A stretch of DNA of 22,599 nucleotides from Conoideocrella luteorostrata (GCA_032433595.1 JASWJB010000492.1:1-22599); one strand, 5' to 3'; positions 1 through 10,125 are shown, counted from the first letter of the stretch. Notes: generated by a model from the letters alone, not told the origin. Numbers and translations: made by a program.

Positions 1-36
1 GATGACTACTATCTATGAATTCCGTCATCGGACCCG
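1..36. repeat. Terminal direct repeat, left copy
   Basis: The first 36 bases are repeated at the far end of the window (22564-22599), in the same orientation. The only difference is an N at 22595 opposite A32. This could be the overlap of a circular molecule, an assembler overlap, or a repeat on which the assembly broke. Confidence 0.9.
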
Positions 37-402
37 GAAGGTTGTCTCACGATATCTCCACTGGGTCAGAATCCGTAACCGGCTCACTGTGATCCGTAAC
101 ACATTTGTAACATGCTCTTCTTGACAGTTTGAGATAAAATGCTCCACTCCGATGAGACCCTGGGCGACGCAGGAACCTGTTCAGCTTGTGACTGCGGCTC
201 ACCTTCCTTCGTCTCGTAGAAACTAACAAGAGGGTCAGACAAACAAGGTCCTGAGGTACGGAGATTGGGACTTTACCTCCTTCTTTTACGATTCCGTTGT
301 AGTTTTGTAGTCGTACGGCAAGCGGTCTTTGCAGAGACGCAAGGCGTGCACTGGAACGCAGTCAACGTTGGGGACGGGATGAGGCAGACGGTTGGCAGAA
401 TC
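37..402. other. Non-coding stretch, nothing recognised
   Basis: No open frame here reads as a known protein, and I see no RNA gene or clear repeat. A poly-pyrimidine tract and scattered stops in all frames suggest intergenic DNA. Confidence 0.5.
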
Positions 403-849
403 TTACGTCAGGTCCATCGCCATGACAGCGAATCTTACGCCTGAAGGAACAGAGAAAAGAGCGTTGTCAGTCTCAAAGTCTCATAATCCGGGCGCGCAAT
501 TCCCGATTTACTGCTCGAGGTGCTTACCGCCTGCATCGATCACTGCGGGGGGGTTAGTCAGATGCTCCAGCTCCATGGTCTCCAACAGCTGTATTACCAA
601 ACCTGGCCAGGTATACGTGGCGCTGCTCTTACCGGGAATGTAGACATTCTCTTGCTTCAGGAGGAAACAATTGGCCGAAGGTGTGACAGTATTCCGTCCA
701 AGCACGAAAGGACGATCCAACGGTCGTCCACAAGAGGAGGGCAGGTGTACGGCGAAGCTGCGCTGTTGTGGGGCCTTATCCCGTTAACCCGCTATCCCGC
801 GCTCCACCGACAGACCTCGTGCGGTGGCGATTACCGGGACCTGAGACAT
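403..849 (-). pseudogene. Possible broken spliced gene of unknown function
   Basis: Reading leftwards from an ATG at 849-847 there are 21 codons, then an in-frame TAA at 786-784. The same frame stays open to 528. There a good donor (GTAAGC at 527) and an acceptor with branch-like CTGAC and a long pyrimidine tract ending CAG (441) define an 87-bp intron. Splicing keeps the frame and adds 11 codons before a TAA at 405-403. Without splicing the frame stops at 508. The predicted product is about 117 residues and I do not recognise its family. The intron quality argues for a real, perhaps decayed, gene. The single stop could be a C-to-T change of CAA in a CpA context, as RIP would cause, but that is a guess. 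Chance ORF remains possible. Confidence 0.25.
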
Positions 850-912
850 GACATGCCAGAGTGGAGGCTGTAATCCTTCACGACATGTTGCCGAGATTTT
901 GAGGTTTTGGGG

Positions 913-930
913 TATAATGAAAATATAAAA
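913..930 (+). promoter_or_regulatory. TATA-like elements upstream of the lyase gene
   Basis: A TATAATG and an adjacent AAATATAAAA lie about 90-105 bases before the ATG at 1019, a plausible position for a fungal core promoter. The call rests on sequence and position only. Confidence 0.3.
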
Positions 931-1018
931 CTGTCCTTGGTCGCTCTCATAGACAGCTTCATGATGCGTTCATATTTTTCTCCCACAACTTCCACAATTT
1001 CGTAGAGTGTCCGGCAAA

Positions 1019-2553
1019 ATGTCCGCCGCAACAGTCTTTGACTCAGTCCTGTTCAGGAACATCTTTGGAACAGAAGAGATTCGAGAATGCTTCTCTGAGC
1101 ATGCTTACGTCGCGAGGCTCATTGAAGCAGAGTGCGCCCTCGCCCAGGCACAAGAGGACAATGGTCTGATCCCTGCTGGTGTGGCGGGCACCATCAGGCA
1201 GCATTCCAATGTGACCAAGGTTGACTGGCCTTTGCTGGCGCAGCGCGCTGAGATTGTTGGCTATCCAATCCTTGGACTCGTGGAGCAAATGTCAAAATGG
1301 TGTCCGGAGGAATCTTGTGAGTCTAGCCGTTATCGAGATTCGAAATCCACGACTGCTTACCAAGCCACAGCTGGATACATCCACTGGGGTGCCACGACAC
1401 AAGACATCATGGACCTCGCCTCAGTCCTGCAAGCCAAGCAGGGTATCGCCATCGTCGAGCGACTCCTCCACCACGTAGCCAGCACCCTCGAGTCCATGTC
1501 CGCCGCATACCGAGACGTACCCATGGCCGGACGAACACATCTGCAGCACGCCCTCCCAATCACGTTCGGCTACAAGTGTGCAGTCTGGCTGGCTGGAATC
1601 AAAAGACATATTGAGCGCCTCGACCAACTCAAGGAGCGATGCTTGTTGGTGCAGTTCGGTGGCGCAGCCGGAACACTTGCCTCTTTGGGGCCGTCAGACG
1701 TCGGCATTCGTGTCAGGCAACGTATGGCCCAGATCCTGGGGCTGCATGATCCGGTCATCACATGGCACGTTACCAGAGACACGATTGCAGAGATTGTGAA
1801 CTTCTTGGCGCTTGTGGGTGGAAGCTTGGGTAAAATTGCCCTTGATCTCATCGTCATGTCATCAAATGAGTTAAACGAGGTAAGCGAGTTCCCACAAAAA
1901 AAGAATGAAGGAATGAAAGAAAAAAATAAACAGCGAATATTTACCTCTGATAATGTTTACAGGTTGCCGAACCATACGTCCCGCATCGAGGTGCTTCGTC
2001 AACGATGCCCCAGAAGCGAAATCCCATATCGAGCGAAGTCATTCTCGCTCAATCCAAGATCCTCCGCGCCCAGGCCGGCCTTGTGCTGGACAGCATGGTT
2101 TCCGATTTTGAGCGCGCCTCCGGGCCGTGGCACCTCGAGTGGGTGGCGCTCCCTACTGCCTTCATCTCTGTGGTCGGATCCCTCCATCAGGCAGACTTTG
2201 CCCTGTCAGAGCTCCAGGTTAATAAGGAGTCTATGATGAAGAATTTAACTTCTACCAAGGGTCTCATTGTTGCCGAGGCAGTCATGATGGGCTTGGCGGT
2301 GCACATCGGCCGACAGGAAGCCCATGAAGTCGTGTACAAAGCGTGCGTCGCTGCTCACGAAGGGAACACTTCCTTACAAGAAACCCTGGAGAAGTTGTCT
2401 GTAGTGACTCGTCGCTTGAGTAGCGAGCAGTTGTCGGCGCTGTGCGACCCAACGAAATACCTTGGATGCTGTCAACTTATGATTGATGACTTACTTGCTA
2501 AAGGTACGAAGGGATCTGTGCATCAGGCACTGCAACAGAACCGAGTGAACTGA
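1019..2553 (+). CDS. 3-carboxy-cis,cis-muconate cycloisomerase-like lyase (fumarase/aspartase superfamily)
   Basis: Predicted member of the class II fumarase/aspartase/adenylosuccinate lyase superfamily, closest to the PcaB/CMLE-like branch that acts on carboxymuconate in the protocatechuate (beta-ketoadipate) route. The true substrate is not proven. Exons are 1019-1316, 1371-1879 and 1963-2553, giving 465 residues, a normal family length. Seen: HWGATTQDIMD near residues 87-97, a THLQHALPITFG block, QFGGAAGTLASLG, and the superfamily signature SSTMPQKRNP at about 281-290, which is rejoined only by splicing the 83-bp intron (GTAAGC to TACAG, 1880-1962). The first intron (1317-1370, 54 bp, GTGAGT to CCACAG) is a multiple of three with no stop, so it could be missed; removing it restores the family spacing before GYIHWGATTQD. 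ATG 1019 has an A at -3. A GTG at 1007 in frame is not a credible start. No aromatic-degradation partner gene is adjacent, except possibly the unknown minus-strand ORF upstream. Confidence 0.88.
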
Positions 2554-2727
2554 ATTGATTAGGATTAGATTAGGGTTCTATTTTGCTAATGTATTGACCA
2601 AAACCACACGCACTCCCAAGCAGCTTACTTCTGAATGTCGAACGTAGTGCTACGTGCTGGATCCGTCTAGTGAGATGCTAGACTTGGCACACGGATTGAC
2701 GACATTAGTGATGCGAGTAAATGGTGG
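2554..2727. other. 3' flank of the lyase gene, nothing recognised
   Basis: AT-rich downstream DNA that probably holds the lyase 3' UTR. It contains a short run resembling degenerate TTAGG(G) units (2558-2578), too short and irregular to call telomeric. Confidence 0.4.
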
Positions 2728-3238
2728 CATAACGTAAATGCACGTAAAGCAAACATAGAATAGTTAATAAATATTATTATAAGATTGTTGTTGATTCCTA
2801 CGTTCACAGTGCTGGATTCAACTTCTTATACGTTGAATCCGTCACGTGAGCGAGTTTCTATGGCTACCCCATTCTAGAATGCAGCAGTAGGAGTCTAGCT
2901 ATAATTCTTCTAGTTATAAAGAATAGGATAGAATAGTGTTATGGACTGGCCTAGTTGCTACTGCTAACTAGTGTCAATGATGATAACTTTAATCATGAGG
3001 GAAGAAGGTTTCCGCTCCTCTGTCTGCTAGCTGTCTATTTACATCGCTTGTGTGTCCTTAGGGCATAACCTAAGGACACATAGCGTTCACCCTTCGTGCC
3101 CGGCGGTTACATACTAGAATAGAGTAGCTATAGAAAGTCGCTCACTGATGGATTCAACGTATAAGAAGTCACAACAACTATCTTACAACAATATTTTGAA
3201 CTATTTTGTGTTTACTTTGCGTGCATTTATATTATATG
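2728..3238. mobile_element. Foldback / MITE-like element with long terminal inverted repeats
   Basis: The left arm (about 2728-2881) matches the reverse complement of the right arm (about 3110-3238) over 130-150 bases. The match includes a perfect 20-base block (2821-2840 against 3150-3169). The left arm carries a roughly 20-27 base insertion relative to the right. Most mismatches between the arms look like transitions (for example CCCC against CTCT, ATGG against ATAG), which would fit RIP-type mutation. The roughly 230-bp centre has no coding frame, so the element is non-autonomous. I could not find a clear target-site duplication, so the outer ends are approximate. The superfamily is not identifiable. 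Confidence 0.7.
3051..3080. repeat. Perfect 12-bp hairpin inside the foldback element
   Basis: TGTGTCCTTAGG (3051-3062) and its exact reverse complement (3069-3080) are separated by a six-base loop, GCATAA. It lies in the element's centre, close to the right arm. Confidence 0.75.
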
Positions 3239-3454
3239 ATGTGTGGGAGACCTCGCGCACAACCATGTACGGGGATGTTAGTCCCTGGATGCGTTTGGTC
3301 ATGTGCTTTTCCCTAGTATAAGAGGGACACTTTGCTCGTAGCTTAGTTGAACGAAGCAAGTCCTTCGCGGTCATAGCGGACCCGAACTAGGCTCTTGTTG
3401 CACTAGTACGGTGGACCCTTCCCGACCGACCTGGCCAAAATCCCGAAAATATGC

Positions 3455-3537
3455 TAAGTCTGGGGTTCAAACTCAGGGGTGGTAGCAATCTTGGCAGTTG
3501 GAAGTTACAGGGCATTTTCCAACTAGGCCATGGACCC
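3455..3537 (-). other. tRNA-like relic with Pol III box A and box B (SINE-like?)
   Basis: On the minus strand TGGCCTAGTTGG (3530-3519) fits the box A consensus TRGCNNAGYNGG exactly. GAGTTTGAACCCC (3474-3462) fits box B with one change. The spacing is tRNA-like but long. The T-arm pairs at four of five positions, while acceptor and anticodon stems do not form, so this is not a working tRNA. It may be the head of a tRNA-derived SINE or a decayed tRNA copy. Confidence 0.3.
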
Positions 3538-5761
3538 TCCCGGGCTCATAACTGTCGCACAAAAAGATGGCGTAGCCAGAGGCCACTTTTCATGTGCAGT
3601 TACGACCCTTAAAATAGGCTCATATAACCCTAGGACAAAGGAGGTCGCCAATTTCAACCAGCTGCGCTCGTGTCGCGGTCGCTTTTCTATCCTTCTCAAC
3701 TAAGCACAGAGAATTTTGAAGAATGTAGTTCAATCCAACTATAGACGAGTGGTCCTCTTCATCTGAGCCCTAGGCGAAGTGCATTGTCTTGACAGTCTCT
3801 ACACGACAGCAAGATGGAAGAGTTGATATATTTATGGTCTCGTCATCTGATTGCGAGGTCCGAAGGCCAGACAGTCCGACGAAGCAACGACATGCTCAGG
3901 GATCATGTTCTTAATTTCGGCCTGGCTGAGGACAGGGGAGAGCTAGAGTCACGACACCGGCGCCTTCCTGTTGATATTGGGGTTTAAGTTTGTTGTCCAT
4001 ACAACTCTTACAAGCTTTACGCTAGTTATATTTAAGCTAGGCTATACACCCCACTGGATGTTACCATCCGCATTAACTTCCCCAACAGGACTAAGTCATT
4101 CATCCGTTCCCACTTTACCCAGTCTTGATCGTATGAAGATCAACTCTCCCTCATTGCTCTGGAAACCATAACCCAAGAGAATGTTGCTTCAGGGCACAGT
4201 CGCGCGATTTGCCACAGTTTGTGATATGCATGAAACGCTATGCAAAAACACAATCCGTCTTAAATAACATAATCGTTTATTGAAACTCGCTAATACTAAG
4301 TGATAGGCGAAGTAGATGCTCTATTACTAGTGCCTGGTCGCGGAGATTATGTTAATATTTTCTTTGTAACCCTTACTGGAAGAATCTAAGATTAACTCAA
4401 GATGCCTGCACCAATAGGAAGACTATAAAAGGGTCACGTAACGTTAGGACTTGTTACCTTGGCAAAGTTTCCGCACATATGGACCTTTTGAATATAATAG
4501 ACCGAGTTTTGAAGCAAATTACATCCCTGGACACGATTATCGTATGCACGAATGCTCAAGATAATGCGAACCTTCATATTTTTAGTGCACGTACAGATAT
4601 TTCAATCAACTGGTACCGTCCACAATTCCTTCCTGACTGGTCATCAAATGTTCTGATCTTCCTGGCAGAAACATTTCTCATCTCAACCCACTCATCTGAA
4701 ACTACGAGCGAAGTCTCAAACACAAGCAATCCTATGGCAGTCTTAAACTAAGGTCTAAGCCTAGGAGGCTCGCACATGCTAGCCATGCCCAAGTGGGACG
4801 GAAGTTTCCTCCCAGTCGCCCGTCCAAACTGGTAACCTCGCATGCCGCACTAATGTCTTCTCGCAGCAAGATCCTATGAAGGAGACTTTGCCAATGATCA
4901 CGAGATATTCAGCCACTTTCAGCACGCCCAACTTGTTTCTATTGCTACCGAAAAGTTCCGACGCAAGTCTTTTATTGCAGGAAATACATTTATCAAAATA
5001 ATTAATACTAGTCTAAAGATGTGAAGCTTAGTATTAGTATAGTTAGATAACTAACTATTAAGGAAGATCTCCGCTGGATGTAGTAAATTGTGTGTCAAGT
5101 AAGTATATTTGTACTGCTAAAGGTTTGAATAAGTGGCTTGATGGAACGATTTTAAAATTTTGCAGCGACAAAGATAGCAGAATGCTTATTCTAAGGACTA
5201 TATTAAAGTTGTCTCATTTACGCTTTGGCTTGAGAGTTTATAATAGTCTAGCAAGTTTGAACTTTCAACACCAGGCTAGCCTGTAGACATTAAGTAGATC
5301 TAAGCCAAAGAAATAGAGAAGGTTTTAGCTGTAATAAATGTAGCAAATAATGCTGAGATAGACTGATGATGTTTCTTAGTTGTAATTACGGCAAAAAGAG
5401 GATGGTTGGTTTTGTATTAAGTTCTCAAGTTTAATTAAAACCAAATATCCTAGTGCGTAAGTGAATATAGCGCCATCGCGTTATGCTCGGGTTTTGTATG
5501 TCGGTACGGCCGCAGAATTTAAATTGAAGCAGCTCCAGAGCCAACTTCTCGGGAAAATCACCATAATCTTCCGGGAAATAACTATCCTACCAGTGAAGAG
5601 CAACATGTTAAAAACCAGGCTTTAAAAGAGAGGGTTCAATCTTCAAGAGAACCTACAAACTTCATTTTTGACACATTCTTTCTATTCATTATTATTTAGA
5701 GAGGCTTACCGTTTAGCAGAACCAATCTCTAATCCTATATCTTTTATCAAGAGTAATTGAA
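3538..5761. other. AT-rich gene desert
   Basis: No frame reads as a recognisable protein. Short open stretches near 3971-4171, 4479-4751 and 5092-5286 lack family features and biased composition. A small hairpin (TAGTTAG/CTAACTA, 5040-5057) and abundant A/T runs suggest eroded repeat DNA. The last ~150 bases probably hold the promoter of the trypsin gene. Confidence 0.45.
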
Positions 5762-6663
5762 ATGGCGCATAAGCTTGTGTTTATACTTCTTACTACCTCC
5801 GCCTTCTCAAATGCAGCAATTCTGTCGAGGCGGATTAAAAATGGAGAACAGCTTTGCGTGGTGATATTCCTTTCATTGTTAGTCTGGAGAGTGGCTCTAG
5901 CGCGTTTTGTGGAGGCTCACTGCTGGACGCGCACACTATTCTTACAGCAGCTCATTGCTTCCTCGAAGACATTGGCAAAACATCATCATCAATAACCGTT
6001 AAAGCGGGTTTTTTAGTAAGTTTAATTCTTCTTCTATGGCCAAGAGCTATGCTGCGTCAATGCCCCTGTCTCTTCTCGTACTTGAGCTAATAGATATCTC
6101 CTGATAATAGAGTCGTATTAAGGATTATGAAACTACGATATTTTCTAAAATTTCCAATTTGACAACTCATCCTGAATACGACCCAAGAAACGACAACAAT
6201 GATATCGCTATCGCGAAGTTATCGATCCCAATCGATCAAAGCGATGTAATTCGCTACGCTGCCCTGCCCGAGAAAGGCTCGGGTCCTGCTATTGGTGCTA
6301 AGACTGTTGTTGCAGGCTGGTAAGCTAGAAATATGGAAGTTTTCAAGATTTACACTAATTATACGCAGGGGAGCTCTTGATACCGGTTACGAGCATGCTA
6401 TTGAGCTTCAGAAAACAACCGTTTCGGTGCTTTCAAATGAAGAATGCGAGAGAGGTGACGAGAAATTGACCGATAATATGTTTTGCGCAGGGGCGATAGA
6501 AGAAGGAAAAGATGCATGCGGTGGGGATAGCGGGGGTCCAATTATTGATGAGTTTTCTAAAACACTGCTGGGCGTAGTGTCATATGGGAGGCATTGCGGG
6601 GAAGGGGGGGTTTACACTAAAGTTGCCAATTATATCTCTTTCATCACTAAAGAATTAAGTTAA
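5762..6663 (+). CDS. Secreted trypsin-like serine protease (S1), one apparent frameshift
   Basis: Predicted secreted S1 endopeptidase cleaving after Lys/Arg. Exons are 5762-6015, 6111-6319 and 6369-6663; introns are 95 bp (GTAAGT to AATAG) and 49 bp (GTAAGC to CGCAG), and both joins keep frame. Seen: a hydrophobic signal peptide from [10 protein letters not shown], a short pro-segment ending RR, mature start IKNG, catalytic His in LTAAHC, Asp in NNDIAIAKL, Ser in GGDSGGP, and Asp before Cys in [11 protein letters not shown], the S1-pocket Asp of trypsins. The Trp-Gly of VAGWG is split by the second intron. Odd: exon 1 changes frame at about 5849-5851, where one base appears to be missing between the NGE and RGDIPF segments. 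All catalytic residues remain, so this is either a very recent pseudogene or a sequence error. The gene sits alone in an AT-rich region. Confidence 0.85.
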
Positions 6664-7302
6664 GCGATATAGGAGCGGCTTCAGAGCTGGCGACGTGGCC
6701 ATAGAGGCCGGATAGATCATTTAGAGCTAGACAGGCCATTTTTAAGGGAAACTAGGGGCGGAAAATTACGAAAGAAATTTGAAAGAATGCTCCTTCTCCC
6801 AGTGATTCTTTTGCAGAGTAAAAGGACTTGCCATAGTCCGCGATCGCTAATCAAACAACTGACGATAAGACCAGAGAGTCAGCAATTGCTGTTCGCTGCA
6901 GTTATTGATATGAAAATTGCTCCTATCAGGAAGATCAGTGCCGTCAATACCTAGACTAAGGAATTTTCTGAGAGACACAGACGGTGAAAGCCACTATAAC
7001 TAAGAGGATTTCATGGTTCTTCAGGCAGGTCAGAGCACTCATCAATAAGCATCACAATCCACACAATTTCTATAACTTTCAATTATCAATTGAATCCTTC
7101 TGGTATTATTTCCTGGATGCCGCTGTTGTAAAATTGTTCCATTGCTCATAAATACAGCAGCACAAACCACCGCCAAGTACGTGTGCATGTTTTGTTCATA
7201 AATCAACATGAGCCTCAGCACGGCTTCACAGCACAAAAAGCATCCGCAAAGCCAGTCTCTGTCATCAAACTTTTCACTGTGGCAGAGCGAGAGATATATG
7301 CT
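6664..7302. other. Intergenic, nothing recognised
   Basis: Downstream flank of the trypsin gene. No coding frame, RNA gene or clear repeat could be supported. Confidence 0.45.
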
Positions 7303-7540
7303 TGTTGGAATCCCTCGTCAAGCATACAAGCAATTGCGAGCAAGGTCACGTGGCCACCCTAGCGCGCCTCTTTTGTGCGGCGCGCTCAGGGGCATTCCTT
7401 TTCTTCTTCTTTCTCTTAGATAACCCAGATCAGATGAATTGACTTGTTTTGCTTATTGTTTTGCTTCACCTTCCGGTATCGATACCCTCGTCACCCGAAG
7501 CCCTGTGCTTCTTACACATTGAAATGCTTGTCTAAGGCAC
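7303..7540 (+). mobile_element. Degenerate LTR-like sequence, copy 1
   Basis: Starts TGTTGGAAT and aligns with 13843-14030. Shared blocks include CTCGTCAAGC, AAGGTCACGTGG, CACCCTAGCGCGCCT, CTTAGATA, TTTTGCTTCACCTTC and GAAGCCCTGTGCTTC, with indels between them. The 3' end cannot be fixed; weak similarity may continue to about 7610. No internal retroelement genes are next to it, so it is probably a decayed solo LTR. Confidence 0.6.
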
Positions 7541-8191
7541 ACACTGACACTTTTTGCATATAAGAATTTGCCATTTAGGCTCATAATAACATATATCACT
7601 TGAATCTATTGGAAAACATAAAGATGAGATAGCTATGAGAGGCAAGAGACTAAGACACCTGACTTTTAGAAACCGCAGGTGCTTGAGACTACGCGACGCG
7701 ACTTCACGCCTAAATTTGAGGTGCTAAATCGGTGCTAGCGCACTGCAAACCCTGGCACAAATGTCACAATCATGGGGCAAGTGTCTATAAATTACTCTGT
7801 ACTCCGTACGGGGTAGTGCAGATGTTGATTAATTATAGAAGAGTAGGTGTCAGTACCTGTATGGCCGGGTGCCTGAGTGCCTCGGCATGTGAGTCGACCA
7901 CACATCTGATCGACGCAGCAACCACGTCGGGTCTGATTATATCATCATCCGCGACCACAGCCTTTTTGTCTAGCAGATCCACACAGACGGCAATTAGAAA
8001 ACCGTGAAGCCAATTTATGGCTATTACACTTTGTGTTCCAAAAGAAGTAAGTGGAGTAAGATTGCTTTCTAAGTTTCAAGCCGAATTTCCGAGCCGGTGG
8101 ACTTCTCGTTGCTGTAATCATGTAAAACGTTTCAGTTTCGTCCGTACCGACTCCTCTGCACCTCTCACCCACTCACTCGCTCCTTGGAATC
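7541..8191. other. Intergenic DNA upstream of the MAPEG gene
   Basis: No convincing coding frame. It contains an imperfect copy (about 7799-7817) of the TACTCCGTACGGAGTA palindrome found near 21913. Confidence 0.4.
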
Positions 8192-8203
8192 TTTATATAT
8201 TTA
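8192..8203 (+). promoter_or_regulatory. TATA box of the MAPEG gene
   Basis: TTTATATATTTA lies about 80-90 bases before the ATG at 8282. It also lies just before an in-frame ATG at 8204, which would then precede the transcript start, so 8282 is preferred. Confidence 0.45.
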
Positions 8204-8281
8204 ATGCTCGACCAGATTGCACTCTCTTGCGATCCTGTCCGTCTCTTACAAATTCCATCCATCATTTTCACCTTTCCAGCC

Positions 8282-8791
8282 ATGTCCTCTCTCGCTTCTA
8301 TTCTCGGCTTTAAGTCAGGATCTGAGACGCGAGACATGATTGCTGAGTATATCATCATCAATGCCCTCTGGGCCTACAACTTATCATCAGCTCGTGCGTT
8401 GAAGGTGTTCTACAAATTGGACAATAATGTTAGCCCCCGGGCTGATCTTGAAAAATTCGGGCCAAGAGCAGTTCTAGAGGGCAAAGTCACTCAGGCGCAG
8501 CTTGACATGTTAAAGCGTAATGAGGCAGCTCACGCCAACTCGATGGAGCACTTTCCGGTTTTCGCTACGGCACTTGTCTTGGCAAAAGTAGCAAGGTTAC
8601 CGGCTGCGGATATTAATTTTGCAGCATTTGCATATACCGTTCTGCGAATTGCATACTTTGGCAACTATGTTTTCAGCACCACGTTTTCCTGGGCGGCTCT
8701 GAGACCCTTTTTATGGATGGGCAGTAATATTGTATGCTTAAGGCTGATTTGGCATGCTGGGAAGGTGTACAATAGTGCTGTGCAGCACTAG
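8282..8791 (+). CDS. MAPEG-family membrane protein
   Basis: Predicted 169-residue intronless member of the MAPEG superfamily (membrane-associated proteins in eicosanoid and glutathione metabolism), likely in the endoplasmic reticulum or another internal membrane. Seen: an N-terminal hydrophobic segment (IIINALWAYNL), then the family hallmark RNEAAHANSMEHFPVFATAL in the middle, followed by two more hydrophobic segments (INFAAFAYTVLRIAYF and FLWMGSNIVCLRLIW). Length fits the family. The start at 8282 (GCC before ATG) is chosen over ATG 8204 because of the TATA box at 8192. Glutathione transferase or peroxidase activity is known for some members but cannot be assigned here. It converges with the minus-strand SDR gene. 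Confidence 0.85.
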   Translation: MSSLASILGFKSGSETRDMIAEYIIINALWAYNLSSARALKVFYKLDNNVSPRADLEKFGPRAVLEGKVTQAQLDMLKRNEAAHANSMEHFPVFATALVLAKVARLPAADINFAAFAYTVLRIAYFGNYVFSTTFSWAALRPFLWMGSNIVCLRLIWHAGKVYNSAVQH

Positions 8792-9221
8792 CACTACGTA
8801 TATGGCATAAAGATCTCTAGCACATGCGAGTCCATAGGAGGTAGCAGCTACGCGCAGACGATAGGACAGGAGAAGGGCAACAGTAGAGACAACGCGCACA
8901 TTAAAATGTGCATGCATTTGTAATAAGGATTTCAATATCACTGAATCTTCATTATTAGCTATGCAAAGGAGCTCGTAAACGTGAAAATAACCCATGAATT
9001 CTGCCGTGCTCTTTAACCCCATTCCGCTCTGTTCTTTCTGTGCACATAAACATTTAGGTGTGAATGACTGCAATATGTAGTTCAAAGCCTGAATGTACCA
9101 GATGAACATGATTGAACTACGCATCTCTATTCCAGTATTCCTTGCCTTTGGGCCCTGCTTTTATACCTAGCCTGATGTCCCTGACAATGTTTATACCGTA
9201 TCGAGGTTACCACTCTGCTAT
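8792..9221. other. Intergenic region between convergent genes
   Basis: Holds the 3' ends of the MAPEG gene and the minus-strand SDR gene. A small inverted repeat (AGTGCT/AGCACT) overlaps the MAPEG stop. No coding signal is supported. Confidence 0.45.
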
Positions 9222-10125
9222 CTACCAAGTCTCGCAAAACGGCCGGATGGCAATTTCCGACGTCATGTGACAAATTTGTTGCTCATGAAGATGCCAGTAG
9301 CTGTCTGCGATCTAAAGTATGTAGTGTTATTAGTGATCTAACATTTATTCTCAGCAACACTCACTCACCGCATCAGGATCTAATTTAGCATCCCAAGACG
9401 AGAATATCTTGAACAATGTAGTCAATGGCATTCGAATGACCCCATCGACTATCACATGAGCGACATGTACCCCTTGAGGCGCGTATTCGTCAAAGAGAGT
9501 GTGCGACAATGCTCTCAGTGCATGCTTAGCAACGGCGAACGGCTGCATCCAAGCATTCGCTTTTACAGATGCCGTTGCGCCAGTAAATATTAATGTGGGA
9601 GGAAGTTCTGTGCTTCCTCTAGCAGACAGAAGAAGCGGCAGCGTAGCCTGGGCAAAAAGAAACGCCCCCATACTTTGGTGGTCGTCGTTAGTTAGCTTCT
9701 TGTTGTGGTTGACTTGGGAATTTACTCACAAACTAATATCAAGAGCGTACGACACGTCACTCTCCGATTGCCATTGAAACGGTTTGGGGAATGGGCGACT
9801 ACTGGCATTAAAGATAGCAGCGGCGCACTTCGTTCCGAACTGCTCTCGAATCTCGTCAAATGCGACTTTCATGCTATTCTCGTCCGAGACATTAACTTGG
9901 AAGCTGGCAGCGGTGCCTCCATCGTTCTGGATCTGCGAGGCTAACTCGCTTGCAAATTTCGACGACCTCGCTAAAAGCGCAACAGGATACTGTCTAGCGA
10001 ACCTCCTGGCCAAGGAAGCACCAGTTCCTGCGCCTGGTGGTATAGTCAATTCGCAAGCACAAAAGAACGGAGCGCCTTAATTCCTTACCGACTCCCGCAA
10101 TAATGACAAAGAGCCGCTGGTCCAT
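9222..10125 (-). CDS. Atypical short-chain dehydrogenase/reductase (Rossmann fold)
   Basis: Predicted NAD(P)-binding SDR-fold protein of 244 residues. Exons in gene order: 10125-10089, 10033-9730, 9672-9369 and 9311-9222. The introns (55, 57 and 57 bp) all have good ends (GTAAGG to CCAG, GTGAGT to AAAG with a CTAAC branch site, GTGAGT to TTAG). Splicing joins the glycine motif GVGAGTG (residues 11-17), which is split by intron 1, and gives the family-typical tail from IADSYWHLHEQ to RPFCETW. Other motifs are FNASS at about 87-91 (the NAG position) and TGATAS, with Ser149 and FAVAK, Phe159 and Lys163. The usual catalytic Tyr is Phe, as in a fungal subfamily I know of, so classic SDR catalysis is uncertain. 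It is divergent from a related gene on the plus strand. Confidence 0.85.

Noticed and set aside
1007..1018. Upstream GTG as start of the lyase
   Set aside because: A eukaryotic nuclear gene with an ATG four codons later in good context; GTG initiation is not credible.
2558..2578. Telomere-like TTAGG/TTAGGG run
   Set aside because: Only about three irregular units; too short to be a telomeric tract.
4479..4751. 90-codon open frame in the gene desert
   Set aside because: Both strands are open in places and neither reads as a known family; AT-rich DNA gives such frames by chance or from old repeats.
5092..5286. Short AT-rich open frame before the trypsin gene
   Set aside because: No domain, no intron context and composition like its non-coding surroundings.
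8738..9124. 128-codon minus-strand frame overlapping the MAPEG 3' end
   Set aside because: No recognisable family; it lies in the convergent intergenic region and overlaps a well-supported gene.
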